In this document: piece after piece, positions 24,731 through 34,065 of the stretch
How positions within the stretch are numbered: position 1 is the first letter of the stretch
Layout: each line of letters opens with the position of its first letter
NCBI RefSeq assembly: GCF_963677065.1
Contig: NZ_OY781872.1
Span: 2,723,419-2,787,418 of the forward strand
Source of the DNA: an uncultured Methanoregula sp.
GTDB taxonomy: Archaea > Halobacteriota > Methanomicrobia > Methanomicrobiales > Methanospirillaceae
Direction of reading: 5' to 3'
DNA length: 64,000 bases
Program-made: the position numbers and the translations under genes
Notes under the pieces: generated by a model
The model's input: only the letters and a program-made list of their open reading frames with translations
Database searches by the model: none
What the model was told of the DNA's origin: nothing

Positions 24731-27700
24731 ATGCAACATAATCCACTCTCTCTCCGTCAGCTTTTCATTCTTGTTCTTGGTGTTGCACTCATAACTTCAA
24801 TCGTATCAGCAGCTGACCCGGCTCTGCATCCCAACCTTTCCGATACAAAGAATCCTGTTCTCTCGGCAGCGGCCATCAGCTCTCCTGATTCTCCACTCTC
24901 CGGGCAACTCATGTTCTCGTACGGGAACAGTACGCCGGCATGGACCCTGCAAACCGCCAGTGCCGGGTGGAGGGCACGATTATCCCCCGCCCGCATTGCA
25001 ACACCGGACAGCAAAAAGGCGTTCCTCTCAACCGGGAGTACAAAGGAAACCCGAACGGGCGGCAACAGTACAGACCCCTTTGCCGTGATCGATGAGAAGC
25101 TCGCACCCTCTGAAGCAGCGGGACTGAAGTCCCTGATACAGAACACACTCCATGCGTTCTCCTATAACGAAGCGACCGGTGACTGGTATGCCCGCAATGC
25201 GGCAAACCGGATCACGTTCACGTACACGCGGGACGGCACGGCAAAATTCTCCGGAGGAGAGAACGCATTCGGGCTTACCCTTCTTGGCATAGGGAGGGAT
25301 GACGGGCTCTCCCCAGCCGGGAATGGTCATGTTCAGGCTGAAGGGCGACAGCTGAATATCACGCGACCGGAGTATACGGAGTGGTACAGGAACAATGACG
25401 CGGGTGTGGAGCAGGGCATAACCATCGCGAACCGCCCGGCAGGAAGCGGTCTGCTGCAGGTCGGGTTTGGCCTCACCGGTAATAACACCCTCTCCCTCAA
25501 GGATACAAAGACGCTCATTCTGACCGATGCATCGGGGACACCTTCTTTTGAGTACACCGGTCTGCACGCGTTCTCTTCTGACGGCAGGGATCTCCCTGCA
25601 TCCCTCGCAACCGATGGCACTTCGCTCTCATGGGTTGTGGACGACACCGGTGCCGTCTATCCGGTCACCATCGACCCGGTGGTTGTATCAGCTTCAAAGG
25701 CGACCGCGACCTTCACCGGGAGCACCGGCGGCGACCCAGTGTGGTTTACGGGGGGCGACTTCTTCGGCACTTCCGTGGCGCTCAACAGTTCGGGGGGAAT
25801 GGCGCTCGTCGGGGCGAATGGATATAGTACGGCCGCTTCGAATGCCGGCGCTGCGTACATCTTCACTATGCCGGCAGGGGGCTGGGGCGGGACAACATCT
25901 GCATCTGCCGCGACTGCGACCTTCACCGGCATCGGCAAAGATGACAGCTTCGGCAATTCCGTGGCGCTCAACAGTTCGGGAGGAGTGGCGCTCATCGGGG
26001 CGCCGCAAACCAACTCTGCCGGTAAGACCGGTGCTGCGTACATCTTCACTATGCCGGCAGGGGGCTGGACCGGGACAACATCTGCATCCGCCGCAACTGC
26101 GACCTTCACCGGCATCGGCGATGGTGACTACTTCGGCACTTCCTTGGCGCTCTCTTCTGACGGGACACAGGCGCTCGTCGGGGCGATTTACAACGACGCT
26201 GCCGCTGATCAGGCCGGCGCTGCGTACATCTTCACTATGCCGACAGGGGGCTGGAGCGGGACAACATCTGCATCCGCCGCTAACGCTACATTTACCGGTG
26301 GCGCAACGCAAGACACCTTAGGCAGGTCCGTGACGCTCAATAGTTCGGGGACAATGGCGCTCATCGGGGCACCGCAAAACAATACTGCCGCCTCTTCGCT
26401 GGCCGGCGCTGCATATATCTTCACTATGCCGGCAGGGGGCTGGAGCGGGACAACATCTGCATCCGCCGCGAACGCACGATTCACCGGCAGCGGCCATGAG
26501 GACAACTTAGGCTGGTCCGTGGCGCTCTCTTCTGACGGGACTCGGGCCCTCATCGGGGCGAATTTAAACAAAACTGCCGGTAAGTATGCCGGCGCTGCGT
26601 ATATCTTCGAGGCGCCCGGGGGCGTATGGGGCGGGACTACCTCTGCATCCGCCGCGAACGCAACATTTACCGGTGGCGCATCGGACGGCGATTCGGGCGA
26701 CAACTTCGGCTATTCCGTGGCGCTCTCTTCTGACGGGACACAGGCGCTCGTCGGGGCGTGTTACAACGACACTGCCGGTACGGATGCCGGCGCTGCGTAT
26801 ATCTTCACTATGCCGGCAGGGGGCTGGAGCGGGACAACATCTGCATCTGCCGCGAACGCTACATTCACCGGCGGCGCCGGCGGCTACGAAGAAGATGGTA
26901 ATCTGAATGGCGACTACTTCGGCAGTTCCGTGGCGCTCAATAGTACGGGGGCAGTGGCGCTTGTCGGGGCGGGGCACAACCAAACTGCCGGTTATAGGGC
27001 CGGCGCTGCGTATATCTTCCAGCCACCCTACGTTCCCCTCACTGCGACGGGCATCACCACAGGGGCTGCGGGGACTGCTGTTGTGGACGGTCTGAAACTC
27101 AATCCCACCGGCACCCTCACGAATGTAGATCTTTACCTCGGGACCAGCAATACCACGATAACAGGGACGAAGATAAAGACTGGGATTGCGTCCCTGCCAG
27201 CCTCTGTTGCGACAACCGTTGACGGAGTGAGCCTGGTCGGGAAGACTGCCGGCACATACTACATTATCGCCTGTGAAAGTGGCACTACCAGTATCCTTGG
27301 CGCAACAACCTCGGCGGTGTATACGGTGACTGCCACCCCATCACTTGATGGCGTCATCGGTTTCCGGTGGAACACCTCCGATCCATCCCCCCGGTTGTAC
27401 CAGATAGATTCGAACGGTGCGGTAATTGACCATAACGGGACATGGTTCAACGACCATCTTCCATGGAGCGGCATGAAAACGGTCGTGGTAAATGCAAGCA
27501 ACTCTACGCCGGTCCTCTATGGCACAAACAATCGTGGAGACGGTTTGGATTTAACCGGCACATACGGCGATGTCATGGTAGAGATCCCGCTCTTTTATAC
27601 ATGCAGTACCTATTCGAATGGGAATTTCTCTTACTGGATTTCACCCACTGCACAAGAAGCACTCCATTATACCGTAGCACCGATGTTCAACCAGAGGGGT

Positions 27701-30700
27701 ACCGGAACCGAAGCGGGAACCGCAGCATCCTACTATTACGTGGGCAGATACGATGCGAATCTGGCTGGCAGTAAATTACAAAGTGCAACCGACAAATCGC
27801 CGAATGTGGATATGACTCTCGGTGCCGCACGAACGTATGCTGAAAACAAAGGTGCCGGGTGGGGTATAACCAACGTCTGGACATTATCAGCGTTACGACA
27901 ACTGTTCTATACCGAAATGGTTACCTTAGACAGTCAGACTGCATGGACGGGATCGAGAGGAGTTGTCGATACGGGGGGCTCCAACCCTTCAAAAAGTGGA
28001 GCGGAAGGCATCGATGCAGCAATCTATTCAATTAATGCCACGGGTAACGGGACGGGTCTTAATGGGAAAACCCCGGTATCCTACCGGGGTATTGAAAACC
28101 TGTGGGGGAATGTCTGGCAGTTCCAGGACGGGTTTACCGCAACAACAACCGGTTCTAATGTAATTAATGCAACGGGATTGGGACTGACCGGTCAGGCAAC
28201 AACATTTGCCACTCCGTTAGGAGTAAACGACATCCAGGCTGTCGGAGCGCTTCCTGCAGAAGGCTGGCAAATAAATTTAACGAATACGGATGGAGCCCGG
28301 CCGATATTCCTCCCGTCACAAACCAGTACTACCGATTATACCAGCTCCTATTTGTCGGATTATTATTATGCTCCGCGATCAGAATCTGCCGCCTCTCCCA
28401 ATATTCTGCAGTCGGGCGGCTATTGTGATGATGGCGGCAAAGCGGGGGTCGGGGCTCTTGCTCCGTCCGATATTGCGTCGTATACGTATGCGGTGGTCGG
28501 CGCACGCCTTGAGTTCAGAAGGACTCTGGTGCCGGTCGTGAGTTTCAGTTCCCGGAACGCATCAGCAGCAACCAACACGAGCTCGCAGGGCTGGGCGGGT
28601 GTTGCACCGTTTACCATGGTGTTCAACGACACATCGACCGGTACTCCGGTAAGCTGGGTCTGGAGCGCAACGAATGTAACCGGCAATAATGTACCGTTTT
28701 ACATCAATACCACCACCGTGACGCTGGCAAACATATCCTACGAATTCCAAACGGCAGGCAACTACACCATCAAACTGAACGCAACAAACACGTTGGGATC
28801 GGGCATTTCAACGCAGGTCACGTGGGTGAATGTGAGTGCAGCTCCGGTAACTCCGGTCGCCAGCTTCAGTTCCCGGAACACATCAGCAGCAACCAACACG
28901 AGCTCGCAGGGATGGTCCGGAGTTGCACCGTTTACGATGGTGTTCAACGACACATCCACCAACTCCCCGACGTCATGGAAATGGGGCAGGAACAATCTCA
29001 CGGTTGCTACATGGGAACAGTTCAGCACAACCAACAACGCAACACAGACATTTGTTGCAGGGAACTGGTCGGTCAATTTAACCGCAACGAACAGCGCAGG
29101 ATCCGGGATATCCGGAATTACATGGGTGAATGTGAGTACGTCGGCAACTCCTCCCGTCGCCAGCTTCAGTTCCCGGAACACATCAGCAGCAACCAACACG
29201 AGCTCGCAGGGCTGGGCAGGGGTTGCACCGTTTACCATGGTGTTCAACGACACATCCACCAACTCCCCGACGTCATGGAAATGGGGCAGGAACAATCTCA
29301 CGGTTGCTACATGGGAACAGTTCAGCACAACCAACAATGCAACACAGGTATTTGTTGCAGGGAACTGGTCGGTCAATTTAACTGCAACGAACAGCGCAGG
29401 ATCCGGGATATCCGGAATTACCTGGGTGAATGTGAGTACGTCGCCAGCTTCTCCGGTTGCCGGCTTTACCGGAACTCCCCTCTCCGGCACGGCTCCGCTT
29501 GCCGTGACCTTCACCGACACCTCAACCGGAACTCCGACAAGCTGGAACTGGGTTTTTGGTGACGGAAACACCAGCACAATTCAGAGTCCGGTATTCACGT
29601 ATGTAACCTCCGGCTACTTCACGGTCAAGCTGACTGCAGCCAATGCCTTCGGATCGAGTGCCAAAACAATATCCCAGTATATAGCAGTCGCTGCGGTTTC
29701 CCGACAGAACAGCACAGAAAATAAAAATATCACCCAAACGATAAGCAGTGGACAGACTAATGTTAATGTTTCCACGTGTGATCCGGGAATGACCGTAACC
29801 AATACCACCACCCAGGTGCTTGTGACCAATCCTGCACTCGGGTGGCAGAAATATACCTTTGAAGGCGCGAATATTACGAAAAATACCTGCTATGTAAACA
29901 TATCAGTTTCCAATGTCACGATGGACAGCACCCCATTTACCGCACCATTACCCGGTCTTGGAACGGTGAGCACTTCCCTTACCATTGGACAGAACCAGAC
30001 AACAAGCGGCACACTCCAGCAGGAGATTATACCCGGAGCTAATACAACAGTAACGAATGCGTTCCAGCTTGCTGCAACAAACATCGGTCTGACCCTCGGA
30101 AATATCGCATACACATTGCAAATTGGCGGCGCTGCACCGTTCAACAGAAATCTCACTTCAAGCGGCGTGATCATCAACATGAGCGCCAGTCACTCATGGG
30201 TTCTTGCAAACGGAGGTACGGGGGCTATTCGGATCTTCAGGTACTCTGATACCGGGGCAGTGCAGGTGCTGCCAACTACGTTCGTTGGCACCGATGCGGG
30301 AAGTATTGATTATTTCAGAGCAACTTCCGTGAACGGATTTTCAGAATTCGGGCTCGGTGGAACAAGTACTACCCCCGGTCCTTCCGGAGGCGGGGGTGGG
30401 GGCGGAGACAGCGATGGCCCTGTCAGCATGGTAACCCCGCAGCAGGTACCCGGAACCACCAAAGTAAATGTAGGCGGTGATTCTGCCGTCACGCAGGTTG
30501 CAATTACCGGCACCGGGATCTCCGGAGTTATTGTAACCGGTACCGTAGTCTCCGGGCCGGGACTGAACACTGAGCCACCAGCCAGGATGGTTTATGAATA
30601 TGTGGATATCACACCGGCACGGTACACCACCATCAGCGAAGCGGTAATCTCATTCACGGTGCCGGTCACGTGGCTGACTGAACGCCAGCTCACCCCGCCG

Positions 30701-31129
30701 AATGTTGTCATGTACCATCTGGTGGGACAAACATGGGTTGCACTCCCCACAACGCTGGTCAAAGTTGAAAACGGCGTAGCGTATTACACGGCAGCAAGCC
30801 CCGGGTTCTCGCGGTTTGCGATCACCGGACAGGCCGGTGTCACTTCCGGTACACCGCTGGCAACACATACGCCAGCAGGGCAGACCTTTGGGGATCTGTC
30901 ACCATCAACATCTGTTACCAAAACCCCCACACCGGCTGCGGTTACCGTCAGACCCGTAACAACACAGACCACAGTTATACCGGCGGCCTCTCAACCGGCA
31001 CCCGCTCTCCCGCTTTCGACGATGGCGATTGTTGGCGGGGTCGTTGTGGTGCTTGTCGCGGGAGGTTTCCTGATCCGGCGCTGGTGGATCCGGAGACAGA
31101 ACCCGGCGCTGTTCCGGGATTATGATTAA
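24731..31129 (+). CDS. Giant surface protein: FG-GAP-like propeller, C-lectin-like domain, PKD repeats, PGF-pre-PGF, membrane anchor
   Basis: A 2132-residue exported protein. A signal peptide (~1-27) is followed by an unassigned ~290-residue region. At ~320-765 there are seven ~60-residue repeats of type GDxFGxSVALNSSG-ALVGA...AGAAYIFTMPAGGW, fitting a seven-bladed FG-GAP/integrin-like propeller. Residues ~870-1265 look like a C-type-lectin fold of the phage-tail/variable-protein type (GTYGDVMVEIPLFY, GIENLWGNVWQFQDG ~1120, SGGYCDDGGKAGVG ~1228, VVGARLEF). Four PKD-like domains (~1270-1660) follow, then a PGF-pre-PGF region (to ~2035), a low-complexity Thr/Pro linker, a TM helix (~2097-2116) and the basic tail RRWWIRRQNPALFRDYD. 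Many N-X-S/T sites suggest AglB glycosylation. Likely an adhesin. Confidence 0.85.
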   Translation: MQHNPLSLRQLFILVLGVALITSIVSAADPALHPNLSDTKNPVLSAAAISSPDSPLSGQLMFSYGNSTPAWTLQTASAGWRARLSPARIATPDSKKAFLSTGSTKETRTGGNSTDPFAVIDEKLAPSEAAGLKSLIQNTLHAFSYNEATGDWYARNAANRITFTYTRDGTAKFSGGENAFGLTLLGIGRDDGLSPAGNGHVQAEGRQLNITRPEYTEWYRNNDAGVEQGITIANRPAGSGLLQVGFGLTGNNTLSLKDTKTLILTDASGTPSFEYTGLHAFSSDGRDLPASLATDGTSLSWVVDDTGAVYPVTIDPVVVSASKATATFTGSTGGDPVWFTGGDFFGTSVALNSSGGMALVGANGYSTAASNAGAAYIFTMPAGGWGGTTSASAATATFTGIGKDDSFGNSVALNSSGGVALIGAPQTNSAGKTGAAYIFTMPAGGWTGTTSASAATATFTGIGDGDYFGTSLALSSDGTQALVGAIYNDAAADQAGAAYIFTMPTGGWSGTTSASAANATFTGGATQDTLGRSVTLNSSGTMALIGAPQNNTAASSLAGAAYIFTMPAGGWSGTTSASAANARFTGSGHEDNLGWSVALSSDGTRALIGANLNKTAGKYAGAAYIFEAPGGVWGGTTSASAANATFTGGASDGDSGDNFGYSVALSSDGTQALVGACYNDTAGTDAGAAYIFTMPAGGWSGTTSASAANATFTGGAGGYEEDGNLNGDYFGSSVALNSTGAVALVGAGHNQTAGYRAGAAYIFQPPYVPLTATGITTGAAGTAVVDGLKLNPTGTLTNVDLYLGTSNTTITGTKIKTGIASLPASVATTVDGVSLVGKTAGTYYIIACESGTTSILGATTSAVYTVTATPSLDGVIGFRWNTSDPSPRLYQIDSNGAVIDHNGTWFNDHLPWSGMKTVVVNASNSTPVLYGTNNRGDGLDLTGTYGDVMVEIPLFYTCSTYSNGNFSYWISPTAQEALHYTVAPMFNQRGTGTEAGTAASYYYVGRYDANLAGSKLQSATDKSPNVDMTLGAARTYAENKGAGWGITNVWTLSALRQLFYTEMVTLDSQTAWTGSRGVVDTGGSNPSKSGAEGIDAAIYSINATGNGTGLNGKTPVSYRGIENLWGNVWQFQDGFTATTTGSNVINATGLGLTGQATTFATPLGVNDIQAVGALPAEGWQINLTNTDGARPIFLPSQTSTTDYTSSYLSDYYYAPRSESAASPNILQSGGYCDDGGKAGVGALAPSDIASYTYAVVGARLEFRRTLVPVVSFSSRNASAATNTSSQGWAGVAPFTMVFNDTSTGTPVSWVWSATNVTGNNVPFYINTTTVTLANISYEFQTAGNYTIKLNATNTLGSGISTQVTWVNVSAAPVTPVASFSSRNTSAATNTSSQGWSGVAPFTMVFNDTSTNSPTSWKWGRNNLTVATWEQFSTTNNATQTFVAGNWSVNLTATNSAGSGISGITWVNVSTSATPPVASFSSRNTSAATNTSSQGWAGVAPFTMVFNDTSTNSPTSWKWGRNNLTVATWEQFSTTNNATQVFVAGNWSVNLTATNSAGSGISGITWVNVSTSPASPVAGFTGTPLSGTAPLAVTFTDTSTGTPTSWNWVFGDGNTSTIQSPVFTYVTSGYFTVKLTAANAFGSSAKTISQYIAVAAVSRQNSTENKNITQTISSGQTNVNVSTCDPGMTVTNTTTQVLVTNPALGWQKYTFEGANITKNTCYVNISVSNVTMDSTPFTAPLPGLGTVSTSLTIGQNQTTSGTLQQEIIPGANTTVTNAFQLAATNIGLTLGNIAYTLQIGGAAPFNRNLTSSGVIINMSASHSWVLANGGTGAIRIFRYSDTGAVQVLPTTFVGTDAGSIDYFRATSVNGFSEFGLGGTSTTPGPSGGGGGGGDSDGPVSMVTPQQVPGTTKVNVGGDSAVTQVAITGTGISGVIVTGTVVSGPGLNTEPPARMVYEYVDITPARYTTISEAVISFTVPVTWLTERQLTPPNVVMYHLVGQTWVALPTTLVKVENGVAYYTAASPGFSRFAITGQAGVTSGTPLATHTPAGQTFGDLSPSTSVTKTPTPAAVTVRPVTTQTTVIPAASQPAPALPLSTMAIVGGVVVVLVAGGFLIRRWWIRRQNPALFRDYD
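25697..27020 (+). repeat. Seven tandem propeller-blade repeats within the surface protein gene
   Basis: Each unit is ~180-210 bp and encodes ATFTGxGxxDxFGxSVALxSxG, then ALVGAxxNxTAGxxAGAAYIF and MPAGGWxGTTSASAA. Units differ by short indels in the loop after TFTG. Seven copies match one complete beta-propeller. Confidence 0.75.
28541..29460 (+). repeat. Tandem ~300-bp PKD-coding repeats
   Basis: Three copies starting with the coding text for SFSSRNxSAATNTSSQGW at about 28541, 28861 and 29161. The second and third copies are exactly 300 bp apart and nearly identical, so this is a recent duplication. The first is more divergent in its second half. Confidence 0.8.
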
Positions 31130-31214
31130 CTTTTTTTCAAAACTCCAGGGGTTACACTTACCCTATCGAAAAAATCCGGCCGGGTTGTAATGAAATATGC
31201 GTATTGAATTGAAT

Positions 31215-31788
31215 AATTACGACGGGTTCTTGTCGGGGATGCAGGCAGGCGGACCCGGGACCGGATGGGACCGTAGTCAGCCACGGGTCCCCGGGGGCAT
31301 CCGGACGAATACCCCACTCCCGGTGGCCTTCCGGCATTATACGGCAGCACCGGTTCCCGGATCTCCCTGTTTTTCCGGGAAAAAAACATCGGTTTTTTGG
31401 CGCCGGAAGGACCCTTTTTATTTTCGGGCCATAGCTGCCGCCGGAGGGCATCGGACTGCGGGACAGGCTGCCGGAGGGCCCGGTTTTTGCGCATTTTCTC
31501 ACGCTTCTAAATTGCACGGTTTTTTCTCGATTAAAACGGATATTTTCGGGAAATGCCGATTTTAACGCAGAATTTTTCCGGGTGTTGGCACCATTTCCAC
31601 TGCCGAATTTTTCCGGGTTCTGGCCCGGAAATCTCTCCGACGTGGGTGGGAGGGCAGGGGACTTACAGTCTTCCCCAACCGGAAGTGTGTATAAGAGGGG
31701 GTCGTACCATGGGGGTGGGCGAGGGGGCGGACCCGGGACTGAATTTAATACCGGACCCGTCGTCAATTGTTGGTACTGAAGGCACTGA
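31215..31788. repeat. Long non-coding direct repeat, copy 1
   Basis: About 570 bp that matches copy 2 at 33453-33997 along its length: CGGGTTCTTG start, GGCGGACCC, then GGGCATCCGGACGA, a central block with ATCGGTTTTTTGGCGCCGG, TCTAAATTGCACGG, GTTGGCACCATTTCCACTGC and GGGGACTTACAGTCTT, ending near GCACTGA. Reading frames on either strand are broken between copies by single-base length changes (for example seven versus six A's near 31380), so it is non-coding. It lies between the giant surface-protein gene and the MazF toxin stop. Confidence 0.8.
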
Positions 31789-31800
31789 GGATGGGCCGGG

Positions 31801-32133
31801 TTATTGTTGTATGATCTCAACGACCCGGTTGACAATCGCGGTCATCGTATCATCCTTCAGATGTCCGGCGGTATATTGGATGATTCTTTTATCAGCAGTA
31901 AAAATCCGGGTTGGCCGTACATTGCTGTCCTGCCGGAGTGAACCCGATGAGAAATCTCCCTCGCTGATGAGAATTGCATACCGGTCCGATACCAGCCGGC
32001 TGGTTATCTGAGAGAGAATAACATCATCGCCATCCGGTGTTGCAAGGACAAGGGCAGGGCGTTTCTTTGCGCTGCTCAGGTCCGAGAAAGGAAATAAGAC
32101 GACAACGATGTCGCCTTTTACAGGTCCGCCCAT
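31801..32133 (-). CDS. PemK/MazF-type toxin (mRNA interferase)
   Basis: A 110-residue toxin of the MazF/PemK family: VKGDIVVVLFPFSDLSSAKKRPALVLA at the N-terminus (the conserved GDIV...FPF...KRRPALVL pattern), SQITSRLVSDRYAI in the middle and DSNVRPTRIFTADKRIIQY later. MazF enzymes cut RNA at short sequences. The start ATG lies inside the last codons of the antitoxin gene (16-bp overlap), a common toxin-antitoxin arrangement giving coupled translation. The module sits between two long direct repeats in a plastic region. Confidence 0.9.
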   Translation of the reverse strand: MGGPVKGDIVVVLFPFSDLSSAKKRPALVLATPDGDDVILSQITSRLVSDRYAILISEGDFSSGSLRQDSNVRPTRIFTADKRIIQYTAGHLKDDTMTAIVNRVVEIIQQ

Positions 32134-32312
32134 GCCTCGTCTTCCTCAGGACGCAGCCAGTCCTTTTTCAGGGAAGATTCGCTGACAAGTGCCGGTTCGG
32201 AAAGTATTTTGCCGGCTTTCTTCTTTTTCGCCCGGATAAAATCAAGGATCTCGCGGTAGTGCTGGCGTGGCACCTGGTGCAGTTCCCTGATGATCTGTTC
32301 TTCGACTTCCAT
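32118..32312 (-). CDS. Antitoxin partner of the MazF-type toxin
   Basis: A 64-residue protein: MEVEEQIIRELHQVPRQHYREILDFIRAKKKK is a charged helical N-terminal part, followed by a flexible linker and the C-terminal LRPEEDEAWADL, a tail shared by many short antitoxins that wraps the toxin. It overlaps the toxin gene by 16 bp and is first in the operon. No clear DNA-binding domain is visible, so autoregulation is uncertain. Confidence 0.85.
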   Translation of the reverse strand: MEVEEQIIRELHQVPRQHYREILDFIRAKKKKAGKILSEPALVSESSLKKDWLRPEEDEAWADL

Positions 32313-32405
32313 GAGGCAGTCACCTGTTGCTTTCTTATAAATCCATTATGCGAGGGAGATAATCAGGTTTCCTGTTATGGGGGTGCTCACTTCCTCACGG
32401 TTGGC

Positions 32406-32499
32406 CGCATACAGCGGGGCCGGGCTTGTGGTTAGCGGGCGGGCCCGGGGCCGGTTTAGTGCCGGACCTGTCGTGAATCTCCGGTATTAAGTGCACTGA
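32406..32499. repeat. Partial copy of the dispersed/long repeat end
   Basis: Starts CAGCGGGGCCGGGCTTGTGG and ends GTGCACTGA. The last ~50 bases (GCCGGACCTGTCGT then TGGTATT-like text and GCACTGA) match the right ends of the two long repeats (31735-31788 and 33945-33997). Lies upstream of the toxin-antitoxin operon. Confidence 0.55.
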
Positions 32500-32603
32500 A
32501 TAACTCCGGTCCTGGCGGATAGGGAAAACCCGGTGAGAGACCGTCATAAGGAATTGTTTGCAACCGCAAACCCCTTGAAATAAAAGATTCTACCCTTTTC
32601 TTA

Positions 32604-32901
32604 ATGGACAGCAATAACGACGACTATCCATCGATGCATTCATGGACGGTTATTACAATTGAAGGATACTGTATGCTCAATGTGGGATATGGCTCACATA
32701 AAGATCCGTACTGCTATCTGCTCAAACCGGATAGTTCGTTTGAACGGGTGAAAAACGATCGATACGATCCATCTGCACGTCCTGATCCATGGCCTGCCGA
32801 TTGCCACCATGCAGTCAGTTCGGATTGCATACCGTGTCGGCATTTTGGATGGTGCGATGTGGATCGACATGCAAAACAAAAACTTCATCGCAGCCGGATA
32901 A
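32604..32901 (+). pseudogene. Frameshifted small gene (4-bp duplication)
   Basis: The frame from ATG 32604 reads protein-like to about residue 52 (SWTVITIEGYCMLNVGYG, DSSFERVKND) and then turns into a Pro/Arg/Cys-rich text. Removing one copy of the tandem CGATCGAT at 32756-32763 joins it in frame to TIHLHVLIHGLPIATMQSVR and ILDGAMWIDMQNKNFIAAG, ending at TAA 32899-32901, giving ~97 residues. No family recognised. It may be a real decayed gene or a sequencing error; the surrounding region also looks eroded. Confidence 0.5.
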
Positions 32902-33215
32902 ACCGTCCACGATTTAAAAGAATAACCCGGCGGGAAAAACCTAAAGAAAATCGCCTGACGAATACTACCACCTTTTGAGATCCTGCCAGCCATGCCAAGA
33001 AAATTCCCGTAGCCCGGAACTTTCTGATCGTTCCCTGTACGGTTACTGCATGTCGCTCTTTGGGATTATTCCAGGGACAACCACGGCAGATATGCCTATA
33101 TCCCTGAAGCGGTTCTCGATTATTATCCCAAAGAAAAGACAAAAAATAGTTTACGAAACGAATCCAGTTCGATACCCGGGTCCCTGCTCCGTGTCGTGAG
33201 CAGAAGCCGGCCAGA
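32902..33215. other. Gene remnant-like stretch
   Basis: No intact gene. A plus-strand frame opening after a stop at 33025 reads ALWDYSRDNHGRYAYIPEAV then LDYYPKEKTKN up to a stop at 33232; it looks coding-like but has no start codon. A 30-bp segment at 33171-33201 (CCCGGGTCCCTGCTCCGTG) recurs at 33449-33479. Confidence 0.35.
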
Positions 33216-33383
33216 TCAGAAGACTTGCATATAGAGATTCGCGGGGGGGTGGACCGTGGCCTGCTGGGATGGGAGAATCAAACCGAAGTACGTTGCAAGG
33301 GCGAGTATCATGCCAAGGATCGCGAGGCATACCAGGAATTTCACAAGATTCTTCATCGCATCGGGTTGTATTGCTTCAGACAT
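33216..33383 (-). CDS. Small single-span membrane protein
   Basis: A 55-residue protein from ATG 33383 to TGA at 33216. The N-terminus MSEAIQPDAMKNLVKF is followed by one hydrophobic helix (LVCLAILGMILALATYFGLI) and a short outer tail with two Pro-rich turns. A TATA element (CTTTATAATTAT on the minus strand, 33402-33413) sits about 26 nt before the ATG, predicting a leaderless mRNA, which supports it as a real gene despite its size. No family recognised. It lies directly between the 30-bp repeats at 33171 and 33449. Confidence 0.6.
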   Translation of the reverse strand: MSEAIQPDAMKNLVKFLVCLAILGMILALATYFGLILPSQQATVHPPANLYMQVF

Positions 33384-33452
33384 AGGTACTCGTTACCCCG
33401 GATAATTATAAAGGATACCGTTTGATACCTTGCACGGAAATCCGGGTCGATG

Positions 33453-33997
33453 CCCGGGTCCTTGCTCCGTGTGGTGAGCGGGCGGACCCGCCGTAAGGTG
33501 ATGGTACGGAAGGGCATCCGGACGATGACCCCACGTCCCAGCGGGCTTCCAGCGATATACCGGCAGCGCCGGCTCCCGGATCTCCCCGTTTTTCCGGGAA
33601 AAAACATCGGTTTTTTGGCGCCGGAAGGACCCCGATTATTTTCGGGCCATAGCGGCCGCCGGCGGGCATCGGACTGCGGGACAGGCTGCCGGAGAGCCCG
33701 GTTTTTGCGCATTTTCTCACGCCTCTAAATTGCACGGTTTTTTCTCGCTTAAAACGGGTATTTTCAGGAAAGCACGATTTTAACGAAGAATTTTTCCGGC
33801 TGTTGGCACCATTTCCACTGCCGAATTTTTCCGGGTTTTGGCCCGGAATTCTCTCCGACGTGGGAGAGTGGGCAGGGGACTTACAGTCTTTCCCATAAGG
33901 GAGTATGTAAAAAGAGGGTCGTGCCAGGGATAGGGGGGACGGGGGACGGGCTGGATAGTACCGGACACATCATCAGTTCTGGTAATGAGGGCACTGA
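33453..33997. repeat. Long non-coding direct repeat, copy 2
   Basis: About 545 bp, in the same orientation as copy 1 (31215-31788). Shared blocks include CCGGATCTCC, CGGTTTTTTGGCGCCGGAAG, GCATCGGACTGCGGGACAGG, TTTGCGCATTTTCTCACGC, ACTGCCGAATTTTTCCGGGT and AGGGGACTTACAGTCTT. The right end (GCACTGA at 33991-33997) lies about 70 bp upstream of the RNase III-like gene, at the edge of the AT-rich island. Confidence 0.8.
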
Positions 33998-34065
33998 TAA
34001 GTAGTTGTTTATTTTTTAGTCCCCAAAGTATTCACTTTTTATTCAATTGCTTCATTCAATTCAAC

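Noticed and set aside
28541..30340. Minus-strand frames inside the giant surface-protein gene
   Set aside because: They mirror the PKD repeats and have no signal or start features; the plus frame is open for 2132 codons.
31126..31835. Minus-strand frames with similar text in both long repeats (starting MRKNRALRQPV)
   Set aside because: Single-base length differences between the copies shift the frame, so the similarity comes from repeated non-coding DNA.
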